From: Amycolatopsis thermoflava N1165
GTDB taxonomy: Bacteria; Actinomycetota; Actinomycetes; Mycobacteriales; Pseudonocardiaceae
DNA length: 64,000 bases
Reading direction: 5' to 3'
NCBI RefSeq assembly: GCF_000473265.1
Contig: NZ_KI421511.1
Location: forward strand, 6,465,909 to 6,529,908
Both the position numbers and the translations under genes were made by a program. The notes beneath the pieces are model-generated. The model ran no database searches, had not been told where the DNA came from, and saw nothing but the letters and a program-made list of their open reading frames with translations. Below are positions 8,636 to 18,029 of this stretch, one piece after another. The stretch's first letter is position 1. Each line of letters starts with the position of its first letter.

Positions 8636-10080
8636 TCATCGGCGTCGACATCGGTACTTCACTGACGAAGGCCGTCGTGTTCGACGAGGCCGGGGTGTCG
8701 CTGCACCAGGCCTGCACGCCGTCGGAGGTGCACCACCTGCCCGGCGGCCGGGTCGAGCAGGACCTCGACCAGGTCGTCGGCACCGTCGCGACCGTCGTGC
8801 GCGAGGTCGCGGCGAAGCTGGACGCCCCGGTCACCGCGCTGGCGCTGACCGGTCAGGGCGACGGCGTGTGGCTCCGCGACGAGGACGGCAACGCGGTGCG
8901 GCCGGCCATTTCCTGGCTCGACGGCAGGGCCAACGCGCTGCTCGCCAAGTGGCAGGCCGACGGGGTGTCGCGGGAGGTGTTCCGGCGCACGGGCTCGGGC
9001 ATGTTCCCCGGCTGCGCGGCCGCCGTCCTGTCCTACCTGGACACCCACGAACCCGAGGTGCTGGACCGGGCGGCGGTGGCCGGGTACTGCGTCGACGCCG
9101 TGGTGCAGCGGCTGACCGGTGAGATCACGGTGGACGTGTCTGACGCCTCCCTGCCGTTCCTCGACCCGAAGACCCGCCGCTACGACGAGGGCGCGATCGC
9201 CGCCGTCGGACTGTCCCACCGGCGGAACCTGCTGGCCGAACCGGCGCCGCCGAAGGCCGTGTTCAGGCTGAACCGCCGTGGCGCCGAACTCCTCGGGCTG
9301 CCCGAGGGGCTGCCGGTCACCGCAGGCCCGTTCGACCTGCCCGCCAGCGCGATCGGCGCCGGGGTGCGCGCGCCGGGCGACGGCATCCTCACCGCCGGCA
9401 CCACACTGGCCTGCCAGGTGCTCACCGACAACGCCGAGTTCGACGGCGAGGGCGAGCCGGCCGGGATGTTCCTGTCCACGCCGACGCCGGGCGAGTACCT
9501 GCACGCGATGCCGGCGATGGTCGGCACCGCGAGCATCGACTGGATCTGCCGTCTGCTGGGCATCGAGGTCACCGAGATCGGGACGCTGCTCGCGCAGAGC
9601 CCGCCCGGGGCCGCCGGGGTGCGGGCGCTGCCGTTCCTGTCCGCGTCCGGTGAGCGGGCGCCGTTCGTCGACGCGTCCGCGCGGGCGCAGTTCGCCGGGC
9701 TGAGCCTGGAGCACGGGCGGGCGGACGTGGTGCGTGCGCTGTGCGAGTCGATCGCCTACGCGGCACGGCACTGCTTCGACGCGGCCGGTCTGTCCGGCCG
9801 GCTGTACGCGTGCGGCGGCGGGGTGCGATCCGCCGAGTGGACGCAGATCTTCGCCGACGTGCTCGGCCGCCCGATCGTGATCCCGAGCGATCCGGGTGTC
9901 GGGGCGCGGGGTGCCGTCCTGGTCGCGGCCGAGGCGCTGAACCAGCCGTTCGACGCGGAGTTGTGGGCGAGCAGCTCGCGGACCGTGTCGCCGGTGCCCG
10001 AAAATGTCGAGTTCTACCAGAGCGGTTACGCGGATTACCAGGCGTCGCTGACCGCCGCGCGGGGGTTGTGGCGACTGTGA
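8632..10080 (+). CDS. FGGY-family carbohydrate kinase, EryA/LyxK-like
   Basis: A 482-residue FGGY kinase, not closely similar to the one at 484-1875. MIIGVDIGTSLTKAVVFD is the first phosphate loop. ALTGQGDGVWLRD resembles the segment in erythritol kinase and L-xylulose kinase-type enzymes. ISWLDGRAN and ACGGGVRSAEWTQIFADVLG are the other family landmarks. It overlaps the dehydrogenase stop by four bases and its own stop is overlapped by the aldolase GTG. Two different FGGY kinases plus a DhaKL kinase in one island suggests that several polyols or ketoses feed into it. Confidence 0.87.
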   Translation: MIIGVDIGTSLTKAVVFDEAGVSLHQACTPSEVHHLPGGRVEQDLDQVVGTVATVVREVAAKLDAPVTALALTGQGDGVWLRDEDGNAVRPAISWLDGRANALLAKWQADGVSREVFRRTGSGMFPGCAAAVLSYLDTHEPEVLDRAAVAGYCVDAVVQRLTGEITVDVSDASLPFLDPKTRRYDEGAIAAVGLSHRRNLLAEPAPPKAVFRLNRRGAELLGLPEGLPVTAGPFDLPASAIGAGVRAPGDGILTAGTTLACQVLTDNAEFDGEGEPAGMFLSTPTPGEYLHAMPAMVGTASIDWICRLLGIEVTEIGTLLAQSPPGAAGVRALPFLSASGERAPFVDASARAQFAGLSLEHGRADVVRALCESIAYAARHCFDAAGLSGRLYACGGGVRSAEWTQIFADVLGRPIVIPSDPGVGARGAVLVAAEALNQPFDAELWASSSRTVSPVPENVEFYQSGYADYQASLTAARGLWRL

Positions 10081-10727
10081 TCCTGGCCGATGAACGGCGA
10101 GCGGTGTGCGAGTACGCGCGGCGGTTGACCGCCGACGGGCTCGTGGTGGGCACCTCCGGCAACATCTCCGCCCGCTCGGGCGAGCTGATCGCGGTGACGC
10201 CGACCGGGGTGGACTACGACGTGCTGACGCCGGAGGACATCCCGGTGGTGTCGCTCGACGGGTCCATTGTGGAGGGCAAGCTGCGGCCCACCAGCGAGAT
10301 GCCGATGCACCTGTCGGTGTACACGAAGGCGGCCGACCCGGACGGCGCGCCGATCACCGGGGTCGTGCACACGCATTCGGTGCACGCGACCGCGGTGTCC
10401 ACTTTGGTCGACGAGGTGCCCGCGGTGCACTACATGCTGGCGACGATCGGCCCGTCCGCGCGGGTCGCCCGCTACGCGACGTACGGCACGGAGGAGCTGG
10501 CCGAGTCGATGCTCGCCGCGCTGGAGGGGCGCCGGGGCTGCCTGCTGGGCAACCACGGAACCATCACGTACGGCGATGGTCTGTCGGCGGCGTACAGCCG
10601 GGCCGAGCAGCTGGAGTGGCTCTGCCAGGTGTGGCTGCTCGCCCGTTCCGCGGGCGACCCGCGGCTGCTGCCGGCCGAGGAGATCGCGCACGTGGTGGAG
10701 AAGTTGCGGGGGTACGGCCAGAAATAG
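10077..10727 (+). CDS. Class II aldolase/adducin family protein (fuculose-phosphate aldolase-like)
   Basis: A 216-residue zinc-dependent aldolase or epimerase of the FucA/AraD fold. GTSGNISAR is the phosphate-binding loop. PTSEMPMH carries the catalytic glutamate. VHTHSVHA and a later histidine (within GNHGT or near it) bind Zn2+. The GTG at 10077 gives a four-base GTGA overlap with the preceding kinase; a GTG at 10068 would add three residues. It would cleave a ketose 1-phosphate to dihydroxyacetone phosphate and an aldehyde. It is the last gene of the rightward operon. Confidence 0.87.
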   Translation: MILADERRAVCEYARRLTADGLVVGTSGNISARSGELIAVTPTGVDYDVLTPEDIPVVSLDGSIVEGKLRPTSEMPMHLSVYTKAADPDGAPITGVVHTHSVHATAVSTLVDEVPAVHYMLATIGPSARVARYATYGTEELAESMLAALEGRRGCLLGNHGTITYGDGLSAAYSRAEQLEWLCQVWLLARSAGDPRLLPAEEIAHVVEKLRGYGQK

Positions 10728-10752
10728 CTCGCGTGTGGTGGGCGCGGTCGGC

Positions 10753-11256
10753 ATGCTGGGCCGGGTGGAGGAGACCGTCACCCATCTCGAGATGACCAGC
10801 CCCGGCGACCTGCGCCCGTCGGCACCTGTGCCCGGGGTCGCGGTAGAGCCCATTCCCGCCGACTCCCCACTGGTGCGCCCGACGACGGTGCGGATCGGCG
10901 AGCCGTACAACTGGCCGAGCTCCCGCTGGTCCGACGACGACTGGGAGTGGTACCTCTCCCGCGAGGGCCGCCACTGCGTGCTGATCCGCCACCTGGGCGA
11001 GATCGCCGGCCTGGCCGACTACCAGTCCCACGGCGACGGCGAAGTGGAGATCACCACGTTCGGCCTGGTGCCGGAGTACGTGGGCAAGGGCATCGGCGGC
11101 TACGCGCTGACCCTGGCGGTCGAGCAGGCGTGGCACCTCCCCCTGGACGTCCGCCGCGTCTGGCTGCACACCTCGGACCTGGACCATCCGCACGCCCTGC
11201 CGAACTACCACCGCCGGGGCTTCCGCACGTTCCGCACTGCGCGCGGACAACGCTAA
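10753..11256 (+). CDS. GNAT-family N-acetyltransferase
   Basis: A protein of up to 167 residues with the GNAT acetyl-CoA fold. VEITTFGLVPEYVGKGIGGYAL contains the Q/RxxGxG/A pyrophosphate loop in the form YVGKGIGG, and HTSDLDHPHALPNYHRRGF is the usual C-terminal strand-helix. The start is uncertain: ATG 10753, GTG 10765 and ATG 10792 are all in frame without a clear ribosome site. Its stop overlaps the convergent next gene by three bases. The substrate is unknown, and there is no sign that it belongs to the polyol operon. Confidence 0.8.
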   Translation: MLGRVEETVTHLEMTSPGDLRPSAPVPGVAVEPIPADSPLVRPTTVRIGEPYNWPSSRWSDDDWEWYLSREGRHCVLIRHLGEIAGLADYQSHGDGEVEITTFGLVPEYVGKGIGGYALTLAVEQAWHLPLDVRRVWLHTSDLDHPHALPNYHRRGFRTFRTARGQR

Positions 11257-11573
11257 CCGTCCTCCCGCCCCGGCAGCGGCTCACCGCGGAGGAACGCCTC
11301 GTAGGCTTCCCGGGCGTCCTCTTCGACCTCCGGAGGCTCGGGGCCGTAGCGGGTGTCCGTCCGGTCGCGTTTCGGGCCGGAGAGCCAGAACAACTCGTCC
11401 GTCTCGACGTCGACGAAGTTCGCGCTCGGCAGACCGGTCCACCGCCGCAGCGTCCGGCCGTGGAAGTAGGCCGTCTGCCACGTCCGGGAAAACCGCACCC
11501 ACCCAATCCACGACGGCCCCCGATCGGTGTCGAAGCCGGTCTTCAGCTGGACGAACATGATCCGCTCCGGCAT
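11253..11573 (-). CDS. Hypothetical protein, 106 aa
   Basis: I do not recognise a family. The product begins MPERIMFVQLKTGFDT and is rich in tryptophan and other aromatics in the first half (WIGWVRFSRTWQTAYFHGRTLRRW). An acidic tail follows (PEPPEVEEDAREAYEAF). There is no membrane segment or signal peptide. The ATG at 11573 is chosen because GAGGGGG lies a few bases upstream; an upstream start at 11633 would add 20 residues. It is convergent with the GNAT gene. The aromatic stretch suggests a small globular beta-rich protein, but no function is proposed. Confidence 0.65.
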   Translation of the reverse strand: MPERIMFVQLKTGFDTDRGPSWIGWVRFSRTWQTAYFHGRTLRRWTGLPSANFVDVETDELFWLSGPKRDRTDTRYGPEPPEVEEDAREAYEAFLRGEPLPGREDG

Positions 11574-11645
11574 GGCATCCCCCTCACCCCGGTGACACTG
11601 GGAAACGTAACGTTGAGCAGGGGAAACAGCCACTGGTTAAGTCGC

Positions 11646-11665
11646 GGGCAGGGGCAGGGGCAGGG
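11646..11665 (+). promoter_or_regulatory. G-quadruplex-type motif upstream of 11685 gene
   Basis: Four runs of three or four G separated by CA (pattern GGGCA GGGGCA GGGGCA GGG) lie 20 bp before the start codon at 11685, just upstream of the AAGGAG ribosome site. On the sense strand this would be within the 5' leader or promoter. Folding is predicted from the pattern only. Confidence 0.5.
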
Positions 11666-11684
11666 CAAGACAAGGAGCCAGCCG

Positions 11685-12152
11685 ATGTTCCAGAACGTCG
11701 GGTTGATCCCATCCGTGCGCAGCGGTGCCGTTCTGGGGCCTGCCACGCGCACGCGACGGGAGTTTCTGGGCTTCGTGATCGATGGCCGGCCCCTGTTGTC
11801 GCTCTTCGACGGGGAGGACGTGGTTTCTGCGCTCGCCACTGATCTTCCGCCGCGTGCCCTGAGCAGGGAAATGGACCGTCTGCGGCTCCGCGGTCCGTCC
11901 AGCCTTCCGAACGGGCGGCAGGTGCTCTACTGCTGTCCGGAGTGCGGTGATCTCGGCTGTGGAGCCATCACGGCGATGATCACCCGGCACGACGAACTCA
12001 TCATCTGGCGCGACTTCCGCTGGCAGGACTCGCAAGACCAAGTGCTCGAAAGCTACCCGGACGTCGGTCCCTTCCGGTTCAGCGCAGATCAGTACCGGAA
12101 CGTCCTGGAGCAGGGCGCTCCACTCAGAATTGGTAGTACAGGAACGGACTGA
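11685..12152 (+). CDS. Hypothetical protein with CCxxC...C cluster, 155 aa
   Basis: A soluble 155-residue protein I cannot assign. The centre holds CCPECGDLGCGAITAMI, a compact set of four or five cysteines that could bind zinc. WRDFRW and FRFSADQYRNVLEQ lie near the C-terminus. AAGGAG lies five bases before the ATG and a G-quadruplex-type motif lies in the leader. The last 29 bases overlap the 3' end of the convergent MBOAT gene. Codon use is somewhat less GC-extreme than its neighbours. Confidence 0.75.
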   Translation: MFQNVGLIPSVRSGAVLGPATRTRREFLGFVIDGRPLLSLFDGEDVVSALATDLPPRALSREMDRLRLRGPSSLPNGRQVLYCCPECGDLGCGAITAMITRHDELIIWRDFRWQDSQDQVLESYPDVGPFRFSADQYRNVLEQGAPLRIGSTGTD

Positions 12153-13557
12153 ACGTCCCGTTCGCGACCAGGATCGCGGCGTACAGTGCGCCCGCCGTCA
12201 TCACGCCGATCCGCAAGCCCACCGCGCCGCGGGTTCGGGCGGACTCCAGCAGTGGCCCCGTGACCGGGTTGGCCGGTAGCGCGAAGATCGCCAGCGCGGC
12301 GATCAGGATGACCACCCGCTGGTTCGTCAGCGCCGCCTCGACGACGTCCGTCAGGCCGTCGAAGTCGGGGACCAGCATGTGCCCGATCATGGTGAACGCG
12401 TGCCCGATGTCGGCCGACTTGAAGAACACCCAGCCGAACACCACGAGCACCAGCGTGAGCACCCGGCGGCCCACGCGCGCGGCCACCGCGGGCGGGGTGC
12501 GGTCCCAGCCGAACCGGCGCTCGATGATCAGCAGCAGCCCGTGGTAACAACCCCAAACCAGGAACGTCCAGTTCGCGCCGTGCCAGAAACCTGTCAGCAC
12601 GAACACGATGCACAGGTTCCGGTACGTCTTCGCCGCACCGGCGCGGTTGCCGCCGAGCGGGATGTACACGTAGTCGCGGAACCAGCGGCTCAGCGACATG
12701 TGCCAGCGCCGCCAGAACTCGGTCACCGTCACCGACGAGTACGGGCGCGCGAAGTTCTCCGGCAGCCGGAACCCCAACATGCGGCCCAGGCCGATCGCCA
12801 TGTCCGAGTAGCCGGAGAAGTCGAAGTACAGCTGCAACGTGTACCCGACCGCGCCGAGCCACGCGATCGCGAACGTCATCTCGTCGCCGGGCGTCGCGAA
12901 GCATGCCTCGACCATCGGGCTCAGCGAGTCCGCGATGATCGCCTTCTTGCACAGCCCCAGCGCGAACCGCGGGAAGCCCGCCGCGATGTCGTCCAGCCGG
13001 TGCGACCGGTGCTGCGGCAACTGGTCCGCGATCTCCCGGTACCGCACGATCGGCCCGGCCACCAGCTGCGGGAACATCGCGATGTAGGTCACGAACGACA
13101 CCGGGTTGCGCAGCGCCCGCCGCTCACCCCGGTAGATGTCGACGACGTACGAGATGTGGTGGAACGTGAAGAACGAGATGCCGATCGGCAGCGCCAGGTG
13201 CGCCACCGGGAACGAACCGCCGAAGAGCTGGGTGAAGTAGTCGATCTGCTGCGTCGCGAACCCGGCGTACTTCCAGACCACCAGAATGCCGACGTCGAAG
13301 CAGATGACCGCGATCAGCAGCGACCGCTTCCGGCTCGACCGCGGCTCCCACGGGTTCGGCTCCAGCGCGGTGCCCGCCGCGAAGTTGACCACCATGCACG
13401 CCAGGAGCAGCAGGGTGAACGCGCCCGCGCCGCTGGCGTAAAAGACCAGGCTGGCGACCGCGATGATGCCGTTCCGCCAGCTCCTCGGCAGCACCAGCAC
13501 GGCGAGCAACGTCGCCGGCAGGAAGTACCAGAGGAACAACGGTGAAGCGAACGACAT
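12124..13557 (-). CDS. MBOAT-family membrane O-acyltransferase (AlgI-like)
   Basis: A 477-residue polytopic membrane protein of the AlgI/DltB branch of MBOAT acyltransferases. YFDFSGYSDMAIGLGRMLG, FWRRWHMSLSRWFRDYVYIPLGG and GFWHGANWTF are diagnostic; the histidine of GFWHGANW is the conserved catalytic-region histidine. These enzymes transfer acyl groups across the membrane to extracellular polysaccharides or other envelope polymers. No SGNH/AlgJ-type partner is next to it, so the acceptor is unknown. Length is typical. Its 3' end overlaps the convergent hypothetical gene by 29 bases. Confidence 0.9.
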   Translation of the reverse strand: MSFASPLFLWYFLPATLLAVLVLPRSWRNGIIAVASLVFYASGAGAFTLLLLACMVVNFAAGTALEPNPWEPRSSRKRSLLIAVICFDVGILVVWKYAGFATQQIDYFTQLFGGSFPVAHLALPIGISFFTFHHISYVVDIYRGERRALRNPVSFVTYIAMFPQLVAGPIVRYREIADQLPQHRSHRLDDIAAGFPRFALGLCKKAIIADSLSPMVEACFATPGDEMTFAIAWLGAVGYTLQLYFDFSGYSDMAIGLGRMLGFRLPENFARPYSSVTVTEFWRRWHMSLSRWFRDYVYIPLGGNRAGAAKTYRNLCIVFVLTGFWHGANWTFLVWGCYHGLLLIIERRFGWDRTPPAVAARVGRRVLTLVLVVFGWVFFKSADIGHAFTMIGHMLVPDFDGLTDVVEAALTNQRVVILIAALAIFALPANPVTGPLLESARTRGAVGLRIGVMTAGALYAAILVANGTFSPFLYYQF

Positions 13558-13678
13558 CGACCTGGGGTCCCCCTGTGCAAGCGGATCAGCGCACTGACCT
13601 TAGCCGACCGGGTTGGCCCGAAGGAGTGAAACTCACCGCTTCCGCAGCGGGTGTGTGAAGTTCCCCGCTGGACGCCAC

Positions 13679-13708
13679 AAAAAGGAACGGCGCCGGAGCC
13701 CGGCGCCG
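13679..13708 (-). terminator. Rho-independent terminator of rlmB/cysS unit
   Basis: A nine-base perfect stem CGGCGCCGG / CCGGCGCCG (13688-13696, 13700-13708) with a 3-nt loop is followed, on the minus strand, by TTCCTTTTTG. It lies 15 bp beyond the rlmB stop. Confidence 0.8.
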
Positions 13709-13723
13709 CTCACGCAGCCACGA

Positions 13724-14680
13724 TCAGATGCGCCCCGTCACGCGACGCCGCCGCGCGACCTCCGCCAGCAGCACCGCCGCCGCGACGGAGGCGTTCAGCG
13801 ACTCCACCCCGGCGGCCATCGGGATCGACACCGTCTCGTCGCAGGTCTCGCGCACCAGGCGGGACAGGCCGCGCCCCTCGGAGCCCACCACGACCACGAG
13901 CGGGTCCGTCGCCAGCGACAGGTCGTCGATCCCGACCGAGCCGTCCGCGTCCAGGCCCGCGATCATCAGGCCCTCCTCCGCCCACAGCTTCAGCTGCCGG
14001 GTCAGGTTGGTCGCGATCGCGATCGGCATCTTCGCCGCGGTCCCGGCGCTCGTCCGCCACGCCACGGCCGTGATGCCCGCGCTGCGACGCTGCGGCAGCA
14101 GCACCCCGTGCGCCCCGAACGCCGCCGCCGAACGCACCACCGCGCCCAGGTTCCGCGGGTCGGTCACGCCGTCGAGCGCCACCAGCAGCGGCGGCTCACC
14201 CGAGTCCTTCGCGATCGCCAGCAGGTCGTCCGGGTGGCTGTACTCGAACGGCGGCACCTGCAGCCCGAGCCCCTGGTGCACCGCGCGGTTGGTCTTGCGG
14301 TCCAGCTCCTCGCGCGGGATCTCCAGGATCGAGATGCCCTTGTCCGCCGCCAGCCGCACCGCTTCGGTGACCCGGTCGTCGGCGTCGATGTTCAGCGCCA
14401 CGAACAGCGTGGTGCCCGGCACGCCCGCGCGCAGGGCCTCGACCACCGGGTTGCGCCCGGCGATGATCTCCGGCCCTTCGCGGCGGTCGCGAGCCTTCTC
14501 GGCGCGCGCGGCAGCCGCCGCGGCACGCTTCTGCTTCGGGTGCCCGGGACGCATCTCCGCGCGCGGCGTCGGGCCCTTGCCCTCCAGCCCGCGGCGGCGC
14601 TGACCGCCGGAGCCGACGACGGCGCCCTTCTTGGTGCCCTCTTTGCGAACCGCACCCCGGCGCTTGGAATTGCCTGCCAT
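13724..14680 (-). CDS. rlmB: 23S rRNA (guanosine-2'-O)-methyltransferase RlmB
   Basis: A 318-residue SpoU/TrmH-type knotted methyltransferase, expected to methylate the 2'-O of a conserved guanosine in 23S rRNA using SAM. A basic, disordered first 70 residues is common in actinobacteria. It is followed by the substrate-binding domain ([15 protein letters not shown]) and the catalytic knot: motif 1 [16 protein letters not shown], motif 2 [14 protein letters not shown], motif 3 [17 protein letters not shown]. The ATG directly abuts the cysS stop with no gap, so they are one transcription unit, ending at the terminator 13679-13708. Confidence 0.93.
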   Translation of the reverse strand: MAGNSKRRGAVRKEGTKKGAVVGSGGQRRRGLEGKGPTPRAEMRPGHPKQKRAAAAAARAEKARDRREGPEIIAGRNPVVEALRAGVPGTTLFVALNIDADDRVTEAVRLAADKGISILEIPREELDRKTNRAVHQGLGLQVPPFEYSHPDDLLAIAKDSGEPPLLVALDGVTDPRNLGAVVRSAAAFGAHGVLLPQRRSAGITAVAWRTSAGTAAKMPIAIATNLTRQLKLWAEEGLMIAGLDADGSVGIDDLSLATDPLVVVVGSEGRGLSRLVRETCDETVSIPMAAGVESLNASVAAAVLLAEVARRRRVTGRI

Positions 14681-16072
14681 TTAAGCTTCTTTCACGGTCC
14701 ACACCGGACCATCGGGAGTATCTTCGACCGCGATCCCCGCCTTGAGCAGGCGGTCGCGCACGGCGTCGGCCCTGGCGAAGTCACGCGTGGCACGCGCCTC
14801 CTGGCGCTCCACGAGCATCGCCTCGACCAACTCGGCCAGTGCGGCCCTCGCCGGCGTCTCCGCCGCCGAGCTCTCCGCCCATTCCGGTGCCAGCGGGTCC
14901 AGCCCGAGCACACCCATCATCGCGCGCACCGAGCCGGCGGCCGCACGCGCCTTGGCGTCATCGCCCGCGTCCAGCGCCGCGTTGCCCTCGCGGACCAGGT
15001 TGTGCACGGCCGCGACCGCCGCCGGCGTGGACAGGTCGTCGTCCATCGCGGCGACGAACTCGGGCGCCAGCTCACCCGGCTCGACCGTGCCCGTCCGCTG
15101 CGCCGCCCGGCGCAGGAAGCCTTCGATCCGCCGGTAGCCCTGGGCCGCCTCGGACAACGCGCCGTCGGAGTACTCGATGGTCGACCGGTAGTGCGGCTGC
15201 ACCAGGTAGTACCGCAGCTCGGCGGCCCGGTAGTTGCGCAGCATCGCCTCGATCGACACCACGTTGCCCAGCGACTTCGACATCTTCTCGCCGGACAGCG
15301 TCACCCACGCGTTGTGCAGCCAGAACCGCGCGAACGGGTCACCCGCCGCCTGCGACTGGGCGCGCTCGTTCTCGTGGTGCGGGAACACCAGGTCGACGCC
15401 GCCGCCGTGGATGTCGAACTCGGCGCCCAGGTAGGTGGTCGCCATCGCGGAGCACTCCAGGTGCCAGCCCGGCCGCCCGTCGCCCCACGGGGTCGGCCAC
15501 GACGGCTCGCCCAGCTTGGCGCTCTTCCACAGCGTGAAGTCCCGCGGGTCGCGCTTGCCCTCGGCCAGCGTCTCGCCCTGCTGCACCTCGTCCAGCTTCT
15601 GCCGGGACAGCGCGCCGTACTCGGGGAACGTGGACACGGCGAAGTACACGTCGCCGCCCGCCGCGTAGGCGTGCCCGGCGTCGATGAGGCGCTGCATCAG
15701 CTCCACCATCTGCGTGACGTGCCCGGTGGCGCGCGGCGCGATCGAGGGCGGGAGGCAGCCGAGGACGGTGTAGGCCTCCTCGAACGCGCGTTCGTGCGTC
15801 GCCGCCCACTCCCACCACGGCCGTCCGGCGTCGGCCGCCTTGGTGAGGATCTTGTCGTCGATGTCCGTGACGTTCCGCACGAACAACACGTCCAGTCCAC
15901 TGTGGATCAGCCAGCGGCGCAGGACGTCGTAGTTCAGGGCGCCGCGGACGTGCCCGATGTGCGGAATGCCCTGCACGGTGGCCCCACACACGTACATGGA
16001 CGCCGTTCCGCTACGGGCGGGGTGGAACTCCCGCACGCTCCTGCTCGCGGTGTCGTACAGATGAAGGGCCAC
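14681..16072 (-). CDS. cysS: Cysteinyl-tRNA synthetase
   Basis: A 463-residue class I aminoacyl-tRNA synthetase charging tRNA-Cys. [21 protein letters not shown] contains the zinc-binding cysteine and HIGH motif. [23 protein letters not shown] and [11 protein letters not shown] follow, the last being the KMSKS loop. A C-terminal helical anticodon-binding region completes it. Length and motif order match full-length CysS rather than the shorter mycothiol ligase MshC. The start is GTG. It lies upstream of and abuts rlmB, as in the Mycobacterium Rv3580c-Rv3579c arrangement. Confidence 0.96.
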   Translation of the reverse strand: MALHLYDTASRSVREFHPARSGTASMYVCGATVQGIPHIGHVRGALNYDVLRRWLIHSGLDVLFVRNVTDIDDKILTKAADAGRPWWEWAATHERAFEEAYTVLGCLPPSIAPRATGHVTQMVELMQRLIDAGHAYAAGGDVYFAVSTFPEYGALSRQKLDEVQQGETLAEGKRDPRDFTLWKSAKLGEPSWPTPWGDGRPGWHLECSAMATTYLGAEFDIHGGGVDLVFPHHENERAQSQAAGDPFARFWLHNAWVTLSGEKMSKSLGNVVSIEAMLRNYRAAELRYYLVQPHYRSTIEYSDGALSEAAQGYRRIEGFLRRAAQRTGTVEPGELAPEFVAAMDDDLSTPAAVAAVHNLVREGNAALDAGDDAKARAAAGSVRAMMGVLGLDPLAPEWAESSAAETPARAALAELVEAMLVERQEARATRDFARADAVRDRLLKAGIAVEDTPDGPVWTVKEA

Positions 16073-16103
16073 CCTGAAATGGTACGGGTCACCTTGACGC
16101 CGC

Positions 16104-16790
16104 TCAGAGCACCCCGTGCGTGCGCAGGGCCGTGAGCAGGCCGTCCGGGCGTTCGGTGGTCGGCAGCGGGTCGACGAGGGCGAACGCGCAGCCGAGCGCC
16201 TTCGCCCCGCCGTCGGCCTCCTCGCTGTCGCCGACCATGAGCGTGTCCTCCGGCGCGACCCCGAGCTTGTCGATCAGCAGCCGGAACACCTCGGGCTGCG
16301 GCTTGATGTAGCCCTCCTCGAAGGAGAGCAGGAACTCGTCGACGAAGTCGGTGTAGCCGCGCATCGCGAACGCGGGCCGGATGTCGAAGGCGATGTTGCT
16401 CAACACGCCGACCTTGACGCCCTTGGCGGCGGTGTCCTTCAGCGCGGCCTCGGTGTCCGGGTACGGCGTCCACTCCGCGGGATCGATCAGGCGGTTGTAG
16501 AGAGCCTCGGCCTGGTGGGCGTGCGCGACGCCGGACTTGCGCAGCACCTCGAGGTAGATCTTGCGGTGCAGCGCCGGGTCGAGGTCCCGGTTCTCCCACG
16601 CGTGCTGGTACTCGTCGGACAGCTCGACGACCTGCCCGGTCGGGGCGGTCATGCGGCGCATCAGCTCGGTCTGCGCCTCGACGTCGAGCGGGGCGCCGTC
16701 GGGGGTCGTGAGGTCGGACAGCCAGCTGGAGTTCTGCTCGAGCCGGAAGAGGGTGCCGGAGAAGTCGAACATCACAGCCTGAATCGTCAC
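16104..16790 (-). CDS. HAD-family hydrolase
   Basis: A 228-residue haloacid dehalogenase-like phosphatase. Motif I is [11 protein letters not shown], with Asp-x-(Ser) in place of the more usual DxDGT order: the first aspartate is present, while the second position is Ser, which may alter acid/base chemistry. GVLSNIAFD is motif [15 protein letters not shown] motif III and [12 protein letters not shown] motif IV. GTG 16790 is the preferred start. It sits between cysS and ispF, an insertion relative to the mycobacterial order. Substrate unknown. Confidence 0.82.
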   Translation of the reverse strand: MTIQAVMFDFSGTLFRLEQNSSWLSDLTTPDGAPLDVEAQTELMRRMTAPTGQVVELSDEYQHAWENRDLDPALHRKIYLEVLRKSGVAHAHQAEALYNRLIDPAEWTPYPDTEAALKDTAAKGVKVGVLSNIAFDIRPAFAMRGYTDFVDEFLLSFEEGYIKPQPEVFRLLIDKLGVAPEDTLMVGDSEEADGGAKALGCAFALVDPLPTTERPDGLLTALRTHGVL

Positions 16791-16831
16791 AGACCACAGG
16801 CTACCGGGGACGACCTCCGGATTCGTGTGAC

Positions 16832-17299
16832 TTATTCGGCCGGCAGCAGCAGGGCGGTGGCGACCGCGGCGATGCCCTCGCCGCGGCCGGTCAGGCCGAG
16901 CCCGTCGGTGGTGGTGCCGCTGACGCTGACCGCGCCGCCCGCGGCCTTGCTCAGCACGTCCTGGGCCTCTTCGCGCCGCTTGCCGATGCGCGGCGCGTTG
17001 CCGATGACTTGCACCGACGCGTTGCCCAGCCGCCAGCCTTCCGCCTCGACCAGCCGACGCGCCTCGGCCACGAACTCCGCGCCGTGGGCGCCTGCCCAGC
17101 GTGGGTCGCTGGTGCCGAACACCGTGCCGAGGTCGCCGAGCCCGGCCGCGGACAGCATCGCGTCGCACAGCGCGTGGGCGGCCACGTCACCGTCGGAGTG
17201 GCCGGCGCAGCCGTCGGCGCCCTCCCACAGCAGCCCGGCGATCCAGCACTCGCGGCCCGCCTCGATCGGATGGACGTCGACCCCGGTCCCGACCCTCAA
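16832..17299 (-). CDS. ispF: 2-C-methyl-D-erythritol 2,4-cyclodiphosphate synthase
   Basis: A 155-residue IspF, forming the cyclodiphosphate in the MEP isoprenoid pathway. [10 protein letters not shown] provides the aspartate and histidine zinc ligands, [16 protein letters not shown] the third ligand region, and [17 protein letters not shown] the C-terminal signature. The only reasonable start is TTG at 17299, overlapping the ispD stop by four bases (TTGA). Length matches the family (about 155-160). Translation is therefore probably coupled to ispD. Confidence 0.95.
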   Translation of the reverse strand: MRVGTGVDVHPIEAGRECWIAGLLWEGADGCAGHSDGDVAAHALCDAMLSAAGLGDLGTVFGTSDPRWAGAHGAEFVAEARRLVEAEGWRLGNASVQVIGNAPRIGKRREEAQDVLSKAAGGAVSVSGTTTDGLGLTGRGEGIAAVATALLLPAE

Positions 17300-17931
17300 C
17301 CCTGCTCCTCGAGTAGTGCTTCCGCGACGGCCACGTCGAAGGCCGTGGTGAGCCGGAGCGCGGTGGGGTGCCCGGCCACGGTGCGCACGCTACCGGGCAG
17401 ATCCGACAGCGGGTCCGCGCCGCGTGCGCAGAGCTCGCGGAGCACCTCGGGGCGGTAGCCGACGGGGGTCTGCACGACGCGCAGGTGGTCCCGGTCCGAG
17501 GTGGCGGCGATCACGTCGCCGGAAACGAGTTTGACGGTGTCGGTCACGGGTAGGACCGGGATGATCGCCTCTGCCCCGGCGAACACCGCCTCGGCCACCG
17601 CGCGGACGGTGGCGGGAGGCACGAACGGACGCGCGACGTCGTGCACCAGGACGACATCGGATTCCCCGGTGGCCTCGACGGCCGCCCGGACGGATTCGGC
17701 GCGATCAGGACCACAGGCCAGTACCCGGCACCGGGAACCGGCGCCGGGTACTGGCCGTATGATCAATTCACAATCCCCGAGCACGGGTTTGGGAACCGCC
17801 ACCGCCAGGCGGTCCGCGCATCCGGACTCCAGCAGACCGTCCACGGCGTGCCGCAACAGCGGCGCACCGCGTACGAGCGCGCACGGATCCGGCCCCTCGG
17901 GGTCGGCGATGAGGACTGCCGCGACCTTCAT
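17296..17931 (-). CDS. ispD: IspD-like cytidylyltransferase with degenerate CTP-binding loop
   Basis: A 211-residue protein in the ispD position (upstream of ispF, downstream of carD). The body is IspD-like: [22 protein letters not shown] and [15 protein letters not shown] are recognisable. The N-terminus is not: where IspD has the Gly-rich, Arg/Lys-containing loop (AAGxGxRxGxxxPK) this protein reads [17 protein letters not shown], lacking that glycine pattern and the lysine. A start at 17976 adds 15 residues without restoring it. It may use an altered loop, be divergent in this lineage, or be inactive with a second IspD elsewhere. Confidence 0.75.
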   Translation of the reverse strand: MKVAAVLIADPEGPDPCALVRGAPLLRHAVDGLLESGCADRLAVAVPKPVLGDCELIIRPVPGAGSRCRVLACGPDRAESVRAAVEATGESDVVLVHDVARPFVPPATVRAVAEAVFAGAEAIIPVLPVTDTVKLVSGDVIAATSDRDHLRVVQTPVGYRPEVLRELCARGADPLSDLPGSVRTVAGHPTALRLTTAFDVAVAEALLEEQG

Positions 17932-18029
17932 CGCCGGGGTCTCACTTCGCGGGACGAGCTGTGTCTCATGGGGCACACGCAGTAGATGAGCACGTCTGCC
18001 CGGCTCATCTCGCGAGGTCAGCCTGTGCT

